A stretch of DNA of 5,202 nucleotides from Candidatus Latescibacterota bacterium. Its GTDB lineage: Bacteria > JAAXHH01. Shown one piece after another: positions 1 through 5,202 of the stretch. The notes below the pieces were generated by a model. It did not search any database and was not told where the DNA came from. It was given only the letters and a program-made list of their open reading frames with translations. The translations under genes were made by a program, and so were the position numbers. Where the stretch lies: positions 1-5,202 of the forward strand of contig JAJECR010000352.1 of assembly GCA_022821935.1 (NCBI GenBank). The letters are read 5' to 3'. How positions within the stretch are numbered: position 1 is the first letter of the stretch; every line of letters starts with the position of its first letter.

Positions 1-1573
1 GCCGGTTCAGTTCCCCCTCCGTTATGCTTTCAAAATAGACCGGGGTCAGGTTCTTCTCCGCGCACAGGTCCCGTAGACGACGGACCTCCCCTTCCCTCCA
101 GGGCCTGGGCCTGACCATGGTGCAGACGCCCAGGAAATCCCGGACCATGGCGACGTGCACACCGGGCCGAGCGACACCTGACTGTTCCAGGGCCGCGACG
201 ATCGTCGCCGCGATCTTCGCGTTGTCTCTGGGAGGCAGTTGTATGCCGCGTGATACGTGCAGGATGCCATCCGGAGACAGCCTGCGCAGGGCGGCCGCCA
301 CGCCCTCAATGGTCATGAGATGATCCTGGTTCAGTCCTTCCAGGCCGCCCGCGGCCGCCGCCCAAGATTCCATGCCCGATAGCTGAATAAGGTCGAAGCG
401 GTCCTCAGTCCCCTCGATGAAGGCCCGCGGCTCCATGGGATGGAGCGAAACCTCCGGGAGGTTGAAAACCGCGCCGCCTTCGTTCTCAAGCGGACCGGCC
501 AGGACATCCAGCAGTACCCTGTTCGACTGCACCACCTCCACTAAGGCCGCCCCGTTTCGGCGAGCGAGCCAGATGTTGCCGCCGCCGGCCTCGTCCAGCA
601 GCAGTACCCGGGGGGTTGGTGGAGCCAATGCGTAGGGCACGGCCATCAGCGTTCCGTCCAGGGCTTCCGCCTGATCTTCTCCTTCGATCCGCAACAGGGA
701 ACCCGCGCGATGGCCGTCCACCACGATAGACGCCATGGACGGAGGAACGCGCTCATCGGTGAGAAAGGCCATGTCGTGGAATGTATCGCTGCGGAAGACT
801 TCCACGACGCCGGAGGGACCCTGGCCGCCAGCCAGTCGTGAAGCCTGTCCACCCGCTACCAGGCGATCAACGTAGGCAAGGTACTTGTCGTCGTCGACGC
901 GGACGGACGGCGGATTGAGTAACGCCGGCAGCGAGCCGGCCAGCACGCCCGCGGAAACCATGACCGCGCTCCATGCCGGGCGGTCAGGGAGGATGACCGC
1001 GGCCAGGACCACGGCCCCGGTCACGTATCCCAGCCAGGTGGGTTCAATGAAGTACATGACTATCGTCACGCCGACCGCGCCAACCGCGCTTCCGATGAGG
1101 TTCGACGCGTAGACCGCGGAAAGCCGTTTACCCGCCGACATCAGGACGAGACCGATGGCCGTGGCACCGAGTGCGAAGGGGACGGTCAACAGGATCCAGT
1201 ACCCTGTCCACCAGGCCAGTTGCTCAAAAACCAGGCCGGGCACGAAGCGGCCGGACACAGGCAAAAGCTGTGCAGACTGAAGCATGAGGGGAATGGAGAC
1301 CGCCGTAAGCAGGATGAGCAGCGGAATGGCCTTTTGCCGGTAGCGCAGGAGATAACCGCGCCACAGCGACAGGACCGTGCCTCTCATTCCGAAACCGAGG
1401 AGGGCGATGGTGATGACGAGGAAGGCGAAATGGTACCAGCTCGCGTACTGCAGCACGCGGATCAGCCCGACTTCGAAGGCGATGACGCCGCAGGACACCA
1501 GGCCAGCGGTACGGAACAGGAAATGCTTCGGAAGATCCCCGGGCGAATCCGGGGTTTCGGTTCGCGACGTCAC
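1..1573 (-). CDS. Membrane-bound spermidine-synthase-like protein (partial, C-terminus beyond left edge)
   Basis: One uninterrupted frame runs from a GTG at 1573-1571 to the window edge (524 codons, no stop), so the C-terminus is missing. Residues about 20-220 are hydrophobic and give roughly six or seven membrane segments (about 23-38, 46-62, 82-98, 120-146, 154-176, 183-220). A soluble part from about 225 onward resembles the Rossmann domain of spermidine synthases: a hydrophobic strand then AGGG (329-332), and FDLIQLSGMES (393-403), followed by the AGGL..LN and LPPRD (446-450) blocks I associate with membrane-fused spermidine-synthase-like proteins. The acidic residue that ends the second strand in SAM-binding relatives is not obvious (VEVVQSN, 345-351), and the polyamine-synthase catalytic Asp region reads SGMES. 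True spermidine synthesis is therefore doubtful and the activity is unknown. The start is chosen because GTGA overlaps the upstream methyltransferase stop, which suggests coupled translation; I see no clear Shine-Dalgarno sequence. Family call fairly sure, function not. Confidence 0.85.
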   Translation of the reverse strand, partial: MTSRTETPDSPGDLPKHFLFRTAGLVSCGVIAFEVGLIRVLQYASWYHFAFLVITIALLGFGMRGTVLSLWRGYLLRYRQKAIPLLILLTAVSIPLMLQSAQLLPVSGRFVPGLVFEQLAWWTGYWILLTVPFALGATAIGLVLMSAGKRLSAVYASNLIGSAVGAVGVTIVMYFIEPTWLGYVTGAVVLAAVILPDRPAWSAVMVSAGVLAGSLPALLNPPSVRVDDDKYLAYVDRLVAGGQASRLAGGQGPSGVVEVFRSDTFHDMAFLTDERVPPSMASIVVDGHRAGSLLRIEGEDQAEALDGTLMAVPYALAPPTPRVLLLDEAGGGNIWLARRNGAALVEVVQSNRVLLDVLAGPLENEGGAVFNLPEVSLHPMEPRAFIEGTEDRFDLIQLSGMESWAAAAGGLEGLNQDHLMTIEGVAAALRRLSPDGILHVSRGIQLPPRDNAKIAATIVAALEQSGVARPGVHVAMVRDFLGVCTMVRPRPWREGEVRRLRDLCAEKNLTPVYFESITEGELNR

Positions 1574-2484
1574 TGTTCGACCCGCCCGGTCATGGGCACG
1601 AAACGCACGGGCAGGACGGTTCGCGAAGACCGTTCTCCCTCCGCGGTTCTGGTCACGACGACGAGCCGCTGAACGCCGGTCACTTCGCCGATTGGAATGA
1701 CGATGCGGCCGCCGGGTCTGAGCTGGGACCACAGGGGCGGGGGCAGATGACCGGCCGCGCAGGTGACGATAATGGCGTCGAAGGGTCCCGCTTCGGACCA
1801 GCCGTAGTAGCCGTCGCCATGGCGCGTGCGGACCGTGTCGTACCCTTCGTCGATCAGCAGGGCCCGTGCCCGTTCCAGCAGGGGTTCGATGATCTCCATG
1901 GTGTACACATGGGGCGTCAGGTGAGCGAGGACGGCGGCCTGGTAACCCGATCCGGTGCCGATCTCGAGCACTTTCGAAGTGGGATCCAGTTCGAGCAACT
2001 CGGTCATGAACGCCACGATGTAGGGCTGGGAGATGGTCTGCCCGAGGCCGATGGGCAGGGGCGTATCCTCGTAGGCGATGCGCCGCGTCTGCTCGTGAAC
2101 GAAAACGTGGCGGGGCGCATCCCGCATGGCCCGAAGCACGGCCGCGTCCGTCACCATGGGAGACTTGACCAGGATCTCCTCGACCATGTGTTCCCGCTCA
2201 TCCCGCCGCTCCCGGATGGATCGGGGCCGCGGCGGCGTCCACGACGTGTCGGAGGCGGCTGCACCGGCCGAAGATCCGGACGCCGCGGCGAGCGCGTCCG
2301 ATCCCCCGGCGGCAGGATTCTCCGTAGACGCCGATGGATCCGTCTCCGACGCGCAGCCGAAAACCAGGATCCCCCAGAGGAGCACGGCGCCGCACATGCG
2401 GGCAGCGCCATGTCCGGGCAAATGACTGGTACGGCCAGGGGCACGTCCGGGCAAATGACTGGTACGGGAGTTAATGGTCGCCAT
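1570..2484 (-). CDS. pcm: Protein-L-isoaspartate O-methyltransferase with lipoprotein-like N-terminus
   Basis: PCMT transfers a methyl group from SAM to isoaspartyl residues of aged proteins so that they can revert to aspartate. The catalytic domain (about 90-304) has the family blocks in order: GLGQTISQP (146-154, with the family's active-site Ser at 152), VLEIGTGSGYQAAVLA (172-187, SAM-binding glycine loop), VYTMEIIEPLLERA (193-206), HGDGYYGW (222-229), FDAIIVTCAAGHLP (235-248) and LRPGGRIVIPIG (255-266). At 304 aa it is about 95 residues longer than the cytosolic E. coli enzyme. The surplus is N-terminal: a basic stretch, a hydrophobic segment (about 33-43), a lipobox-like LVFGC ending at Cys44, then an Ala/Ser/Gly-rich linker to about residue 80. 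This predicts export and lipid anchoring, although Phe at lipobox position -2 is unusual. The ATG at 2484 follows GAGGAA by 10 nt, and an in-frame stop lies at 2503-2505. Met30 (2397) is an alternative start that gives a more ordinary signal peptide but has no visible ribosome binding site. Confidence 0.93.
   Translation of the reverse strand: MATINSRTSHLPGRAPGRTSHLPGHGAARMCGAVLLWGILVFGCASETDPSASTENPAAGGSDALAAASGSSAGAAASDTSWTPPRPRSIRERRDEREHMVEEILVKSPMVTDAAVLRAMRDAPRHVFVHEQTRRIAYEDTPLPIGLGQTISQPYIVAFMTELLELDPTSKVLEIGTGSGYQAAVLAHLTPHVYTMEIIEPLLERARALLIDEGYDTVRTRHGDGYYGWSEAGPFDAIIVTCAAGHLPPPLWSQLRPGGRIVIPIGEVTGVQRLVVVTRTAEGERSSRTVLPVRFVPMTGRVEQ
2412..2477. repeat. 33-bp tandem duplication in the 5' end of pcm
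   Basis: The 23-bp stretch that begins gtccgggcaaatgactgg occurs at 2412-2434 and again, identically, at 2445-2467, an offset of 33 bp. The offset is a multiple of three, so if translation starts at 2484 the duplication stays in frame and encodes GRTSHLPG-type segments twice (RTSHLPG at residues 7-13 and 18-24) before the hydrophobic export segment. If translation starts at Met30 it is a leader repeat instead. Confidence 0.88.
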
Positions 2485-2491
2485 GATGCGC

Positions 2492-2589
2492 GCATTCCTC
2501 GTTCAGAATTCGTCGTGGGGCTGGTCGTCAGGGTCGCGCCGCATTCCTCGTTCAGATATCTTCGTGGGACTGGTCGTCAGGATCGCGCC
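2492..2589. repeat. 49-bp tandem duplication upstream of pcm
   Basis: Two adjacent 49-bp units (2492-2540 and 2541-2589) match at 44 of 49 positions. Both begin gcattcctcgttcaga and end tcgcgcc. They make up most of the 162-bp spacer between the epimerase and the methyltransferase. On the minus strand each unit contains CTGAACGAGGAATGC, so the Shine-Dalgarno sequence of pcm is part of the repeat and is present twice. The remaining spacer (2590-2646) shows no clear hairpin or promoter. Confidence 0.88.
2495..2500 (-). promoter_or_regulatory. Ribosome binding site of pcm, inside the 49-bp repeat
   Basis: GAGGAA on the minus strand sits 10 nt before the ATG at 2484-2482 and supports that start over the internal Met30. 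An in-frame TGA at 2505-2503 bounds the gene on the 5' side. An identical GAGGAA lies 49 bp further upstream (2544-2549) in the second repeat copy; the ATG formed next to each GAGGAA (GAGGAATG) opens another frame. Confidence 0.5.
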
Positions 2590-2646
2590 GCATGTTTCAC
2601 CAGTATGGACGGTATCGCTCCGCCAATACGGACCGCGTTACGCCGT

Positions 2647-3360
2647 CTACGCCGGCCGCCTGAAGAACCGCTGGGGGTCGGTCCGGGGTTCGTATCCGAG
2701 GATGCGCCGAGCCTTGTCGATGGTGTACTTGCCCTGCTGCAGGTAGCTGCCCATGTTGAAGGCCTGGAAATAGTCCGGCACTTCCTCGATTTCCAGGGCC
2801 AGCCGGCAGGCTTCCACCAGGTCGTCGTAGACGATGGTGAAGGGCGGGTGGTCCGTATTCTTCACCGCCTTCTCGGGCATGGGTCCCAGTCCGTTGAACT
2901 GGTAGCACACGGTGTGTATACGGTATTCGCGCGCGTAGATACGGCAGATCTCCATGGCCAGGTGCTTGGTCATCATGTAGTAGCCCGTGCCCGGGGCCTG
3001 CGGCACGTCGCCGATGTCGTGGTCGTGGAAGTAGCCGGGGATGATGATCTCCGGTCCCGTGTGGAGGATCTTGCTTATGCCGAGCTCCGCCGCCGCCTTC
3101 ATCACGTGCCAGGCGCCCCGGACGGACACGGCGAAACTTGCCACCGGATCTTGGCGGACGACGGTCCAGTTCATGATCGCGTCCATGCCCCGGGCCGCTT
3201 CGAGCACCTGTCCGTAGTCGCCCATGTCCACGTGCATCGTGGGCTTTCCGCCGGGATGGGGACGTATGTCGGCCAGGCGCAGGTTGTAGTGTTGCTCCAG
3301 GCCGGGGATGATGTGAGGCGCGATGTTGCCGGAGGCGCCGAGGAGGAGGACGTTCTTCAT
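2647..3360 (-). CDS. Short NAD-dependent epimerase/dehydratase (SDR family)
   Basis: This is a cytosolic Rossmann-fold oxidoreductase of the extended SDR (sugar-nucleotide epimerase/dehydratase) group. It begins with the dinucleotide-binding loop LLGASGNIAPHI (6-17). Asp31, at the end of the second strand (RLADIR), favours NAD(H) over NADP(H). Asp45 (HVDMGD) and a following helix fit the usual adenine-pocket block. The catalytic YxxxK is Tyr128-MMT-Lys132. The usual Ser/Thr of the triad is probably Thr101 in LHTGPE. A late FNMGSYLQQGKYTIDKARRILGY block (201-223) matches the C-terminal end of such epimerases. At 237 aa it is clearly shorter than the roughly 300-350 aa of typical sugar epimerases, so the substrate-binding part is reduced. 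The substrate cannot be told. The ATG at 3360 is preceded by a GAGGGAG-like ribosome site. The gene lies 73 bp after the aminotransferase and is probably co-transcribed with it. Confidence 0.88.
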   Translation of the reverse strand: MKNVLLLGASGNIAPHIIPGLEQHYNLRLADIRPHPGGKPTMHVDMGDYGQVLEAARGMDAIMNWTVVRQDPVASFAVSVRGAWHVMKAAAELGISKILHTGPEIIIPGYFHDHDIGDVPQAPGTGYYMMTKHLAMEICRIYAREYRIHTVCYQFNGLGPMPEKAVKNTDHPPFTIVYDDLVEACRLALEIEEVPDYFQAFNMGSYLQQGKYTIDKARRILGYEPRTDPQRFFRRPA

Positions 3361-3433
3361 GGCTTTGCTCCCTCGATGGTCGTGTGTGATACGCGCCGCC
3401 GTGCCATGGTTCGGCCGGCCGCTTTTCTCCGGT
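3361..3433 (-). other. Short spacer between aminotransferase and epimerase genes
   Basis: The 73-bp spacer holds the ribosome binding site for the epimerase (GAGGGAG, ending about 7 nt before its ATG) and a 10-bp palindrome, cggccggccg. No promoter or terminator is recognisable, which fits co-transcription of the two genes. Confidence 0.45.
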
Positions 3434-4729
3434 TCAATCCATTTTCGCGATCACGTCCCGCAGCACCTCTTCCGCTGTCTCGAGGAGGCGGTCGACGTGG
3501 CCGTCCGTGTGGACCAGCGACAGGTAGATCTTCTCGTAGGGACTGACGAAGAGTCCGCGCTTGATCAACTCGACGCCAAAGACATAGGCCTTCTGCTTGT
3601 CGGCGCGGAACATGGAACCGTAGTCGACGATTTCCTTTTCGCCGGTGAACAGCACCTGGAGCACGGGGCCTTCGCCGCCGACGAGCAAAGGGATCGAATA
3701 CCGCGCTCCCATGGCCGTAATCTCCCGGGCGATGCGGCCGCCCATGGCGAATAGCCGCTCGTAGGTCCCGGGCCGCTCCAGCACGTCGAGGGTGGCCAAT
3801 CCGGCGACGGCGCCCACGGGATAGCCGTTGAAGGTACCCGATGCGATGATCCGCTTCGGATCGTCCGCCGGCCGCCAGCCGTTCATGACATCCATCACGT
3901 CCGCCCGTCCGCACATGGCGGCCAGGGGATAACCCCCGCTGATGGTCTTACCGTAGGCCGCCAGGTCGGCGGTCACGCCGTAGCGTTCCTGCGCCCCGCC
4001 CCAGGCCATGCGGAAACCCGTGACGATCTCGTCGAAGATGAGGATGATGCCGTACCGGTCGCACAACGCCCGCATCGCCTCGAAGAAACCCGGCCGGGGC
4101 AGGATGCACCGCTGGAGGGGCTCGATAACGATCGCGGCGAGTTCCCCGTGGTGGCGTTCCACGATTTCGGTCGCCCGTTCCACGTCGTTGAAGGGCACGG
4201 CGAGCATGTCCGCCGACCAGCTTTGGGGAATGCCGCCGCCGTCCGGCAGGGTGTCGGGATAATCGCCGGGCGCCAGCGTCCGCGCCCCGTGCAGCGCCGA
4301 ATCGCTCACGCCGTGCCAGCCCCCCTCGAAGCGCAGGCAGCGGTCGCGGCCCGTGAAGGCCCGGGCAGCCCGCAAAGCGAACTGGATCGATTCGGACCCG
4401 GTGATCACAAGGCGGACCTTCTCTCCGCAGGGCGAGGCGTCGACCACCCGTTCGGCCAGGCGGATGGCCGGCTCGTTGAGGGCCATGAAGGTAGTGCCCC
4501 GGGCCACCTGGCGGGACACCGCCGTAACGACGTCGGGATGACCGTGACCGAGGATCATCGGGCCGGACCCCAAAAGGAAGTCGACGTATTCGCGTCCGGA
4601 GGCGTCGTAGATCATGGCGCCTTCGCCGCGGGTCACCACGAGGTTGGCTTCCGGCGGGAGGCGGAATTCGCCGTTGGAGCCGCCGACGAAAACCCGTTCG
4701 GCCCGTTCCAGCATTGCTGCCTGTGACAT
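3434..4729 (-). CDS. Class III aminotransferase, glutamate-1-semialdehyde 2,1-aminomutase family
   Basis: This is a PLP-dependent fold-type I enzyme, complete at 431 aa, the usual length for the family. Visible blocks: LERAERVFVGGSNGEFR (7-23) and GSGPMILGHGHPDV (54-67), both typical of the GSA aminomutase branch; TGSESIQFALRAARAFTGR (110-128), the cofactor-phosphate region; GGWHG (136-140); IEPLQ (202-206); IFDEIVTGFR (231-240), whose Asp233 should bind the PLP pyridine nitrogen; and YGKTISGGYPLAA (259-271), with Lys261 as the Schiff-base lysine. GTFNGYP (298-304) and a C-terminal SLVHTDGHVD (404-413) complete the fold. Several family signatures differ from authentic HemL: GSES replaces SGTEA and the central GNP is GYP. 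With no haem genes nearby, a role in tetrapyrrole synthesis is unlikely, and a transaminase or aminomutase with another substrate is more probable. The ATG at 4729 follows AAGGGAA by about 6 nt. Confidence 0.93.
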   Translation of the reverse strand: MSQAAMLERAERVFVGGSNGEFRLPPEANLVVTRGEGAMIYDASGREYVDFLLGSGPMILGHGHPDVVTAVSRQVARGTTFMALNEPAIRLAERVVDASPCGEKVRLVITGSESIQFALRAARAFTGRDRCLRFEGGWHGVSDSALHGARTLAPGDYPDTLPDGGGIPQSWSADMLAVPFNDVERATEIVERHHGELAAIVIEPLQRCILPRPGFFEAMRALCDRYGIILIFDEIVTGFRMAWGGAQERYGVTADLAAYGKTISGGYPLAAMCGRADVMDVMNGWRPADDPKRIIASGTFNGYPVGAVAGLATLDVLERPGTYERLFAMGGRIAREITAMGARYSIPLLVGGEGPVLQVLFTGEKEIVDYGSMFRADKQKAYVFGVELIKRGLFVSPYEKIYLSLVHTDGHVDRLLETAEEVLRDVIAKMD

Positions 4730-4783
4730 GTGTTTCCCTTCGTACCGAGATTCAGGTTACTGCTTGATGATTTGTGAATGCGA

Positions 4784-4849
4784 CGGCCGGACCGGAAGTC
4801 AGCTGCGGCCAGAATGGAACTCAGCGACGGCCGGACCGGAAGTCAGCGG
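4784..4849. repeat. 22-bp tandem repeat, three copies
   Basis: Three head-to-tail 22-bp units lie at 4784-4805, 4806-4827 and 4828-4849. The outer two share cggccggaccggaagtcagc and differ at one of 22 positions. The middle one matches the first at 16 of 22. The array fills the start of the spacer between the HisC-type gene and the class III aminotransferase, and its last unit runs over the TGA stop of the HisC-type gene (4843-4845). The rest of the spacer (4730-4783) is noticeably more AT-rich and could hold a promoter for the downstream gene, but I see no convincing -35/-10 pair. Confidence 0.8.
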
Positions 4850-4859
4850 CCGCCGGTCC
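4833..4859 (-). other. GC-rich stem-loop around the HisC-type stop codon
   Basis: On the minus strand GGACCGG (4859-4853) can pair with CCGGTCC (4839-4833), giving a 7-bp GC stem and a 13-nt loop that contains the TGA stop. The same CCGGTCC also occurs in the first repeat unit (4795-4789), so an alternative, longer-range pairing exists. No T-run follows, so a normal intrinsic terminator is not supported; a role in mRNA end protection or weak termination is inference. Confidence 0.3.
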
Positions 4860-5202
4860 TAGCGGTCTGGCTGTTGTCCTTTAAAATCCCCTCCAGCGCC
4901 GATACGAAGGCCTGGTTCGCCTCCGGGAGTCCGACGCTGACCCGAATGCTGTGCGTCAGACCGAAACGGCTGCCCGAACCCACAAGAATACCCCGGTCGG
5001 CCATCTGCGCCGCAAGATCGTCGGCCAGGACCGGCGTACGAAAGAGAATGAAGTTCCCTTCACTCGGCCAGTAGTCGACGTTCAGCCGATCGAAGGCGGC
5101 GTAGAGCCGCTTCTTGCCCCGCTCCGCCAGCGCCACGGATTCCGCTACATGGGTCTGGTCGCCGATCGCCGCGATGGCCGCTTCCATCTCGAGCGAACCA
5201 AG
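4843..5202 (-). CDS. HisC-type aminotransferase class I/II, C-terminal fragment (cut by right edge)
   Basis: The frame is open from the right edge to a TGA at 4845-4843 and gives the last 119 residues of a protein whose start is outside the window. The ATG at 5187 is internal, because the coding frame continues upstream of it (LGSLEMEAA). The sequence matches the small C-terminal domain of histidinol-phosphate-aminotransferase-like PLP enzymes: the AALADE-like helix, the GNFILFR strand (core of VDYWPSEGNFILFR), an L..RGILVGSGSRFGL block, and SIRVSVGLPEANQAFVSAL near the end. The Arg in IRVSVG corresponds to the conserved substrate carboxylate/phosphate-binding Arg. HisC proper transfers an amino group between glutamate and imidazole-acetol phosphate in histidine synthesis, but many HisC paralogues act on other substrates. 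No other his gene is visible here, so the family is supported and the exact reaction is not. Confidence 0.85.
   Translation of the reverse strand, partial: LGSLEMEAAIAAIGDQTHVAESVALAERGKKRLYAAFDRLNVDYWPSEGNFILFRTPVLADDLAAQMADRGILVGSGSRFGLTHSIRVSVGLPEANQAFVSALEGILKDNSQTARTGGR

Noticed and set aside
46..852. Short minus-strand frames (68 and 87 codons) in the left third
   Set aside because: They are out of frame with the continuous spermidine-synthase-like gene that covers the same bases and carries the family motifs.
1220..1700. Plus-strand open frames of 107-150 codons opposite the membrane protein
   Set aside because: They are antisense to a strongly hydrophobic, family-matching frame, are highly charged and show no domain. 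They are shadows of the real gene.
2412..2589. CRISPR-like array
   Set aside because: The repeats are two different direct duplications of two copies each, with no regular unique spacers and no cas genes.
2590..2646. Possible terminator or promoter after the epimerase gene
   Set aside because: Only a 4-bp gtat/atac pairing and poorly spaced hexamers are present, with no T-run, so neither is supported.
1747..3546. A 599-codon open frame on the plus strand
   Set aside because: It lies antisense across pcm, the epimerase and part of the aminotransferase, all of which have clear family motifs. Its translation is rich in Arg, Gly, His and Val with no recognisable domain, as expected for the mirror of GC-rich coding DNA.
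4148..4726. A 192-codon plus-strand frame opposite the class III aminotransferase
   Set aside because: It is antisense to a complete enzyme with all catalytic blocks, and its composition is that of a reverse-complement shadow.

Overview
The window is GC-rich bacterial DNA with five protein-coding genes, all on the minus strand and all read from right to left. No rRNA, tRNA, CRISPR array, transposase or phage gene is visible. The gene mix is a GSA-aminomutase-like class III aminotransferase, a short NAD-dependent epimerase, an exported PCMT and a membrane spermidine-synthase-like protein. With the high GC content, this suggests an uncultivated environmental bacterium, perhaps near Latescibacterota or Gemmatimonadota. 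That placement is impression only, because no marker gene is present.

Layout in transcription order: (1) 5202-4843, the C-terminal 119 residues of a HisC-type aminotransferase, cut by the right edge. (2) A 113-bp spacer with three 22-bp tandem repeats. (3) 4729-3434, a complete PLP-dependent class III aminotransferase of the glutamate-1-semialdehyde aminomutase family. (4) A 73-bp spacer. (5) 3360-2647, a short SDR/NAD-dependent epimerase. (6) A 162-bp spacer with a 49-bp unit in two tandem copies; the copy nearest the next gene carries that gene's ribosome binding site. (7) 2484-1570, protein-L-isoaspartate O-methyltransferase with a lipoprotein-like N-terminus; a 33-bp tandem duplication lies in its first codons. 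(8) 1573 to the left edge, a polytopic membrane protein with a spermidine-synthase-like Rossmann domain. It starts at a GTG that overlaps the methyltransferase stop codon by 4 bp (GTGA).

Functionally there seem to be two blocks. The right block (two PLP enzymes and an epimerase) looks like small-molecule amine/keto or sugar metabolism with unknown substrates. The left block is a translationally coupled pair of SAM-methyltransferase-fold proteins that both appear to be attached to the membrane. The most unusual points are the apparently exported PCMT, its partner that lacks the recognisable catalytic residues of polyamine synthases, and three unrelated short tandem repeats at gene boundaries within 2.5 kb. 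I found no complete novel defence or mobile system.
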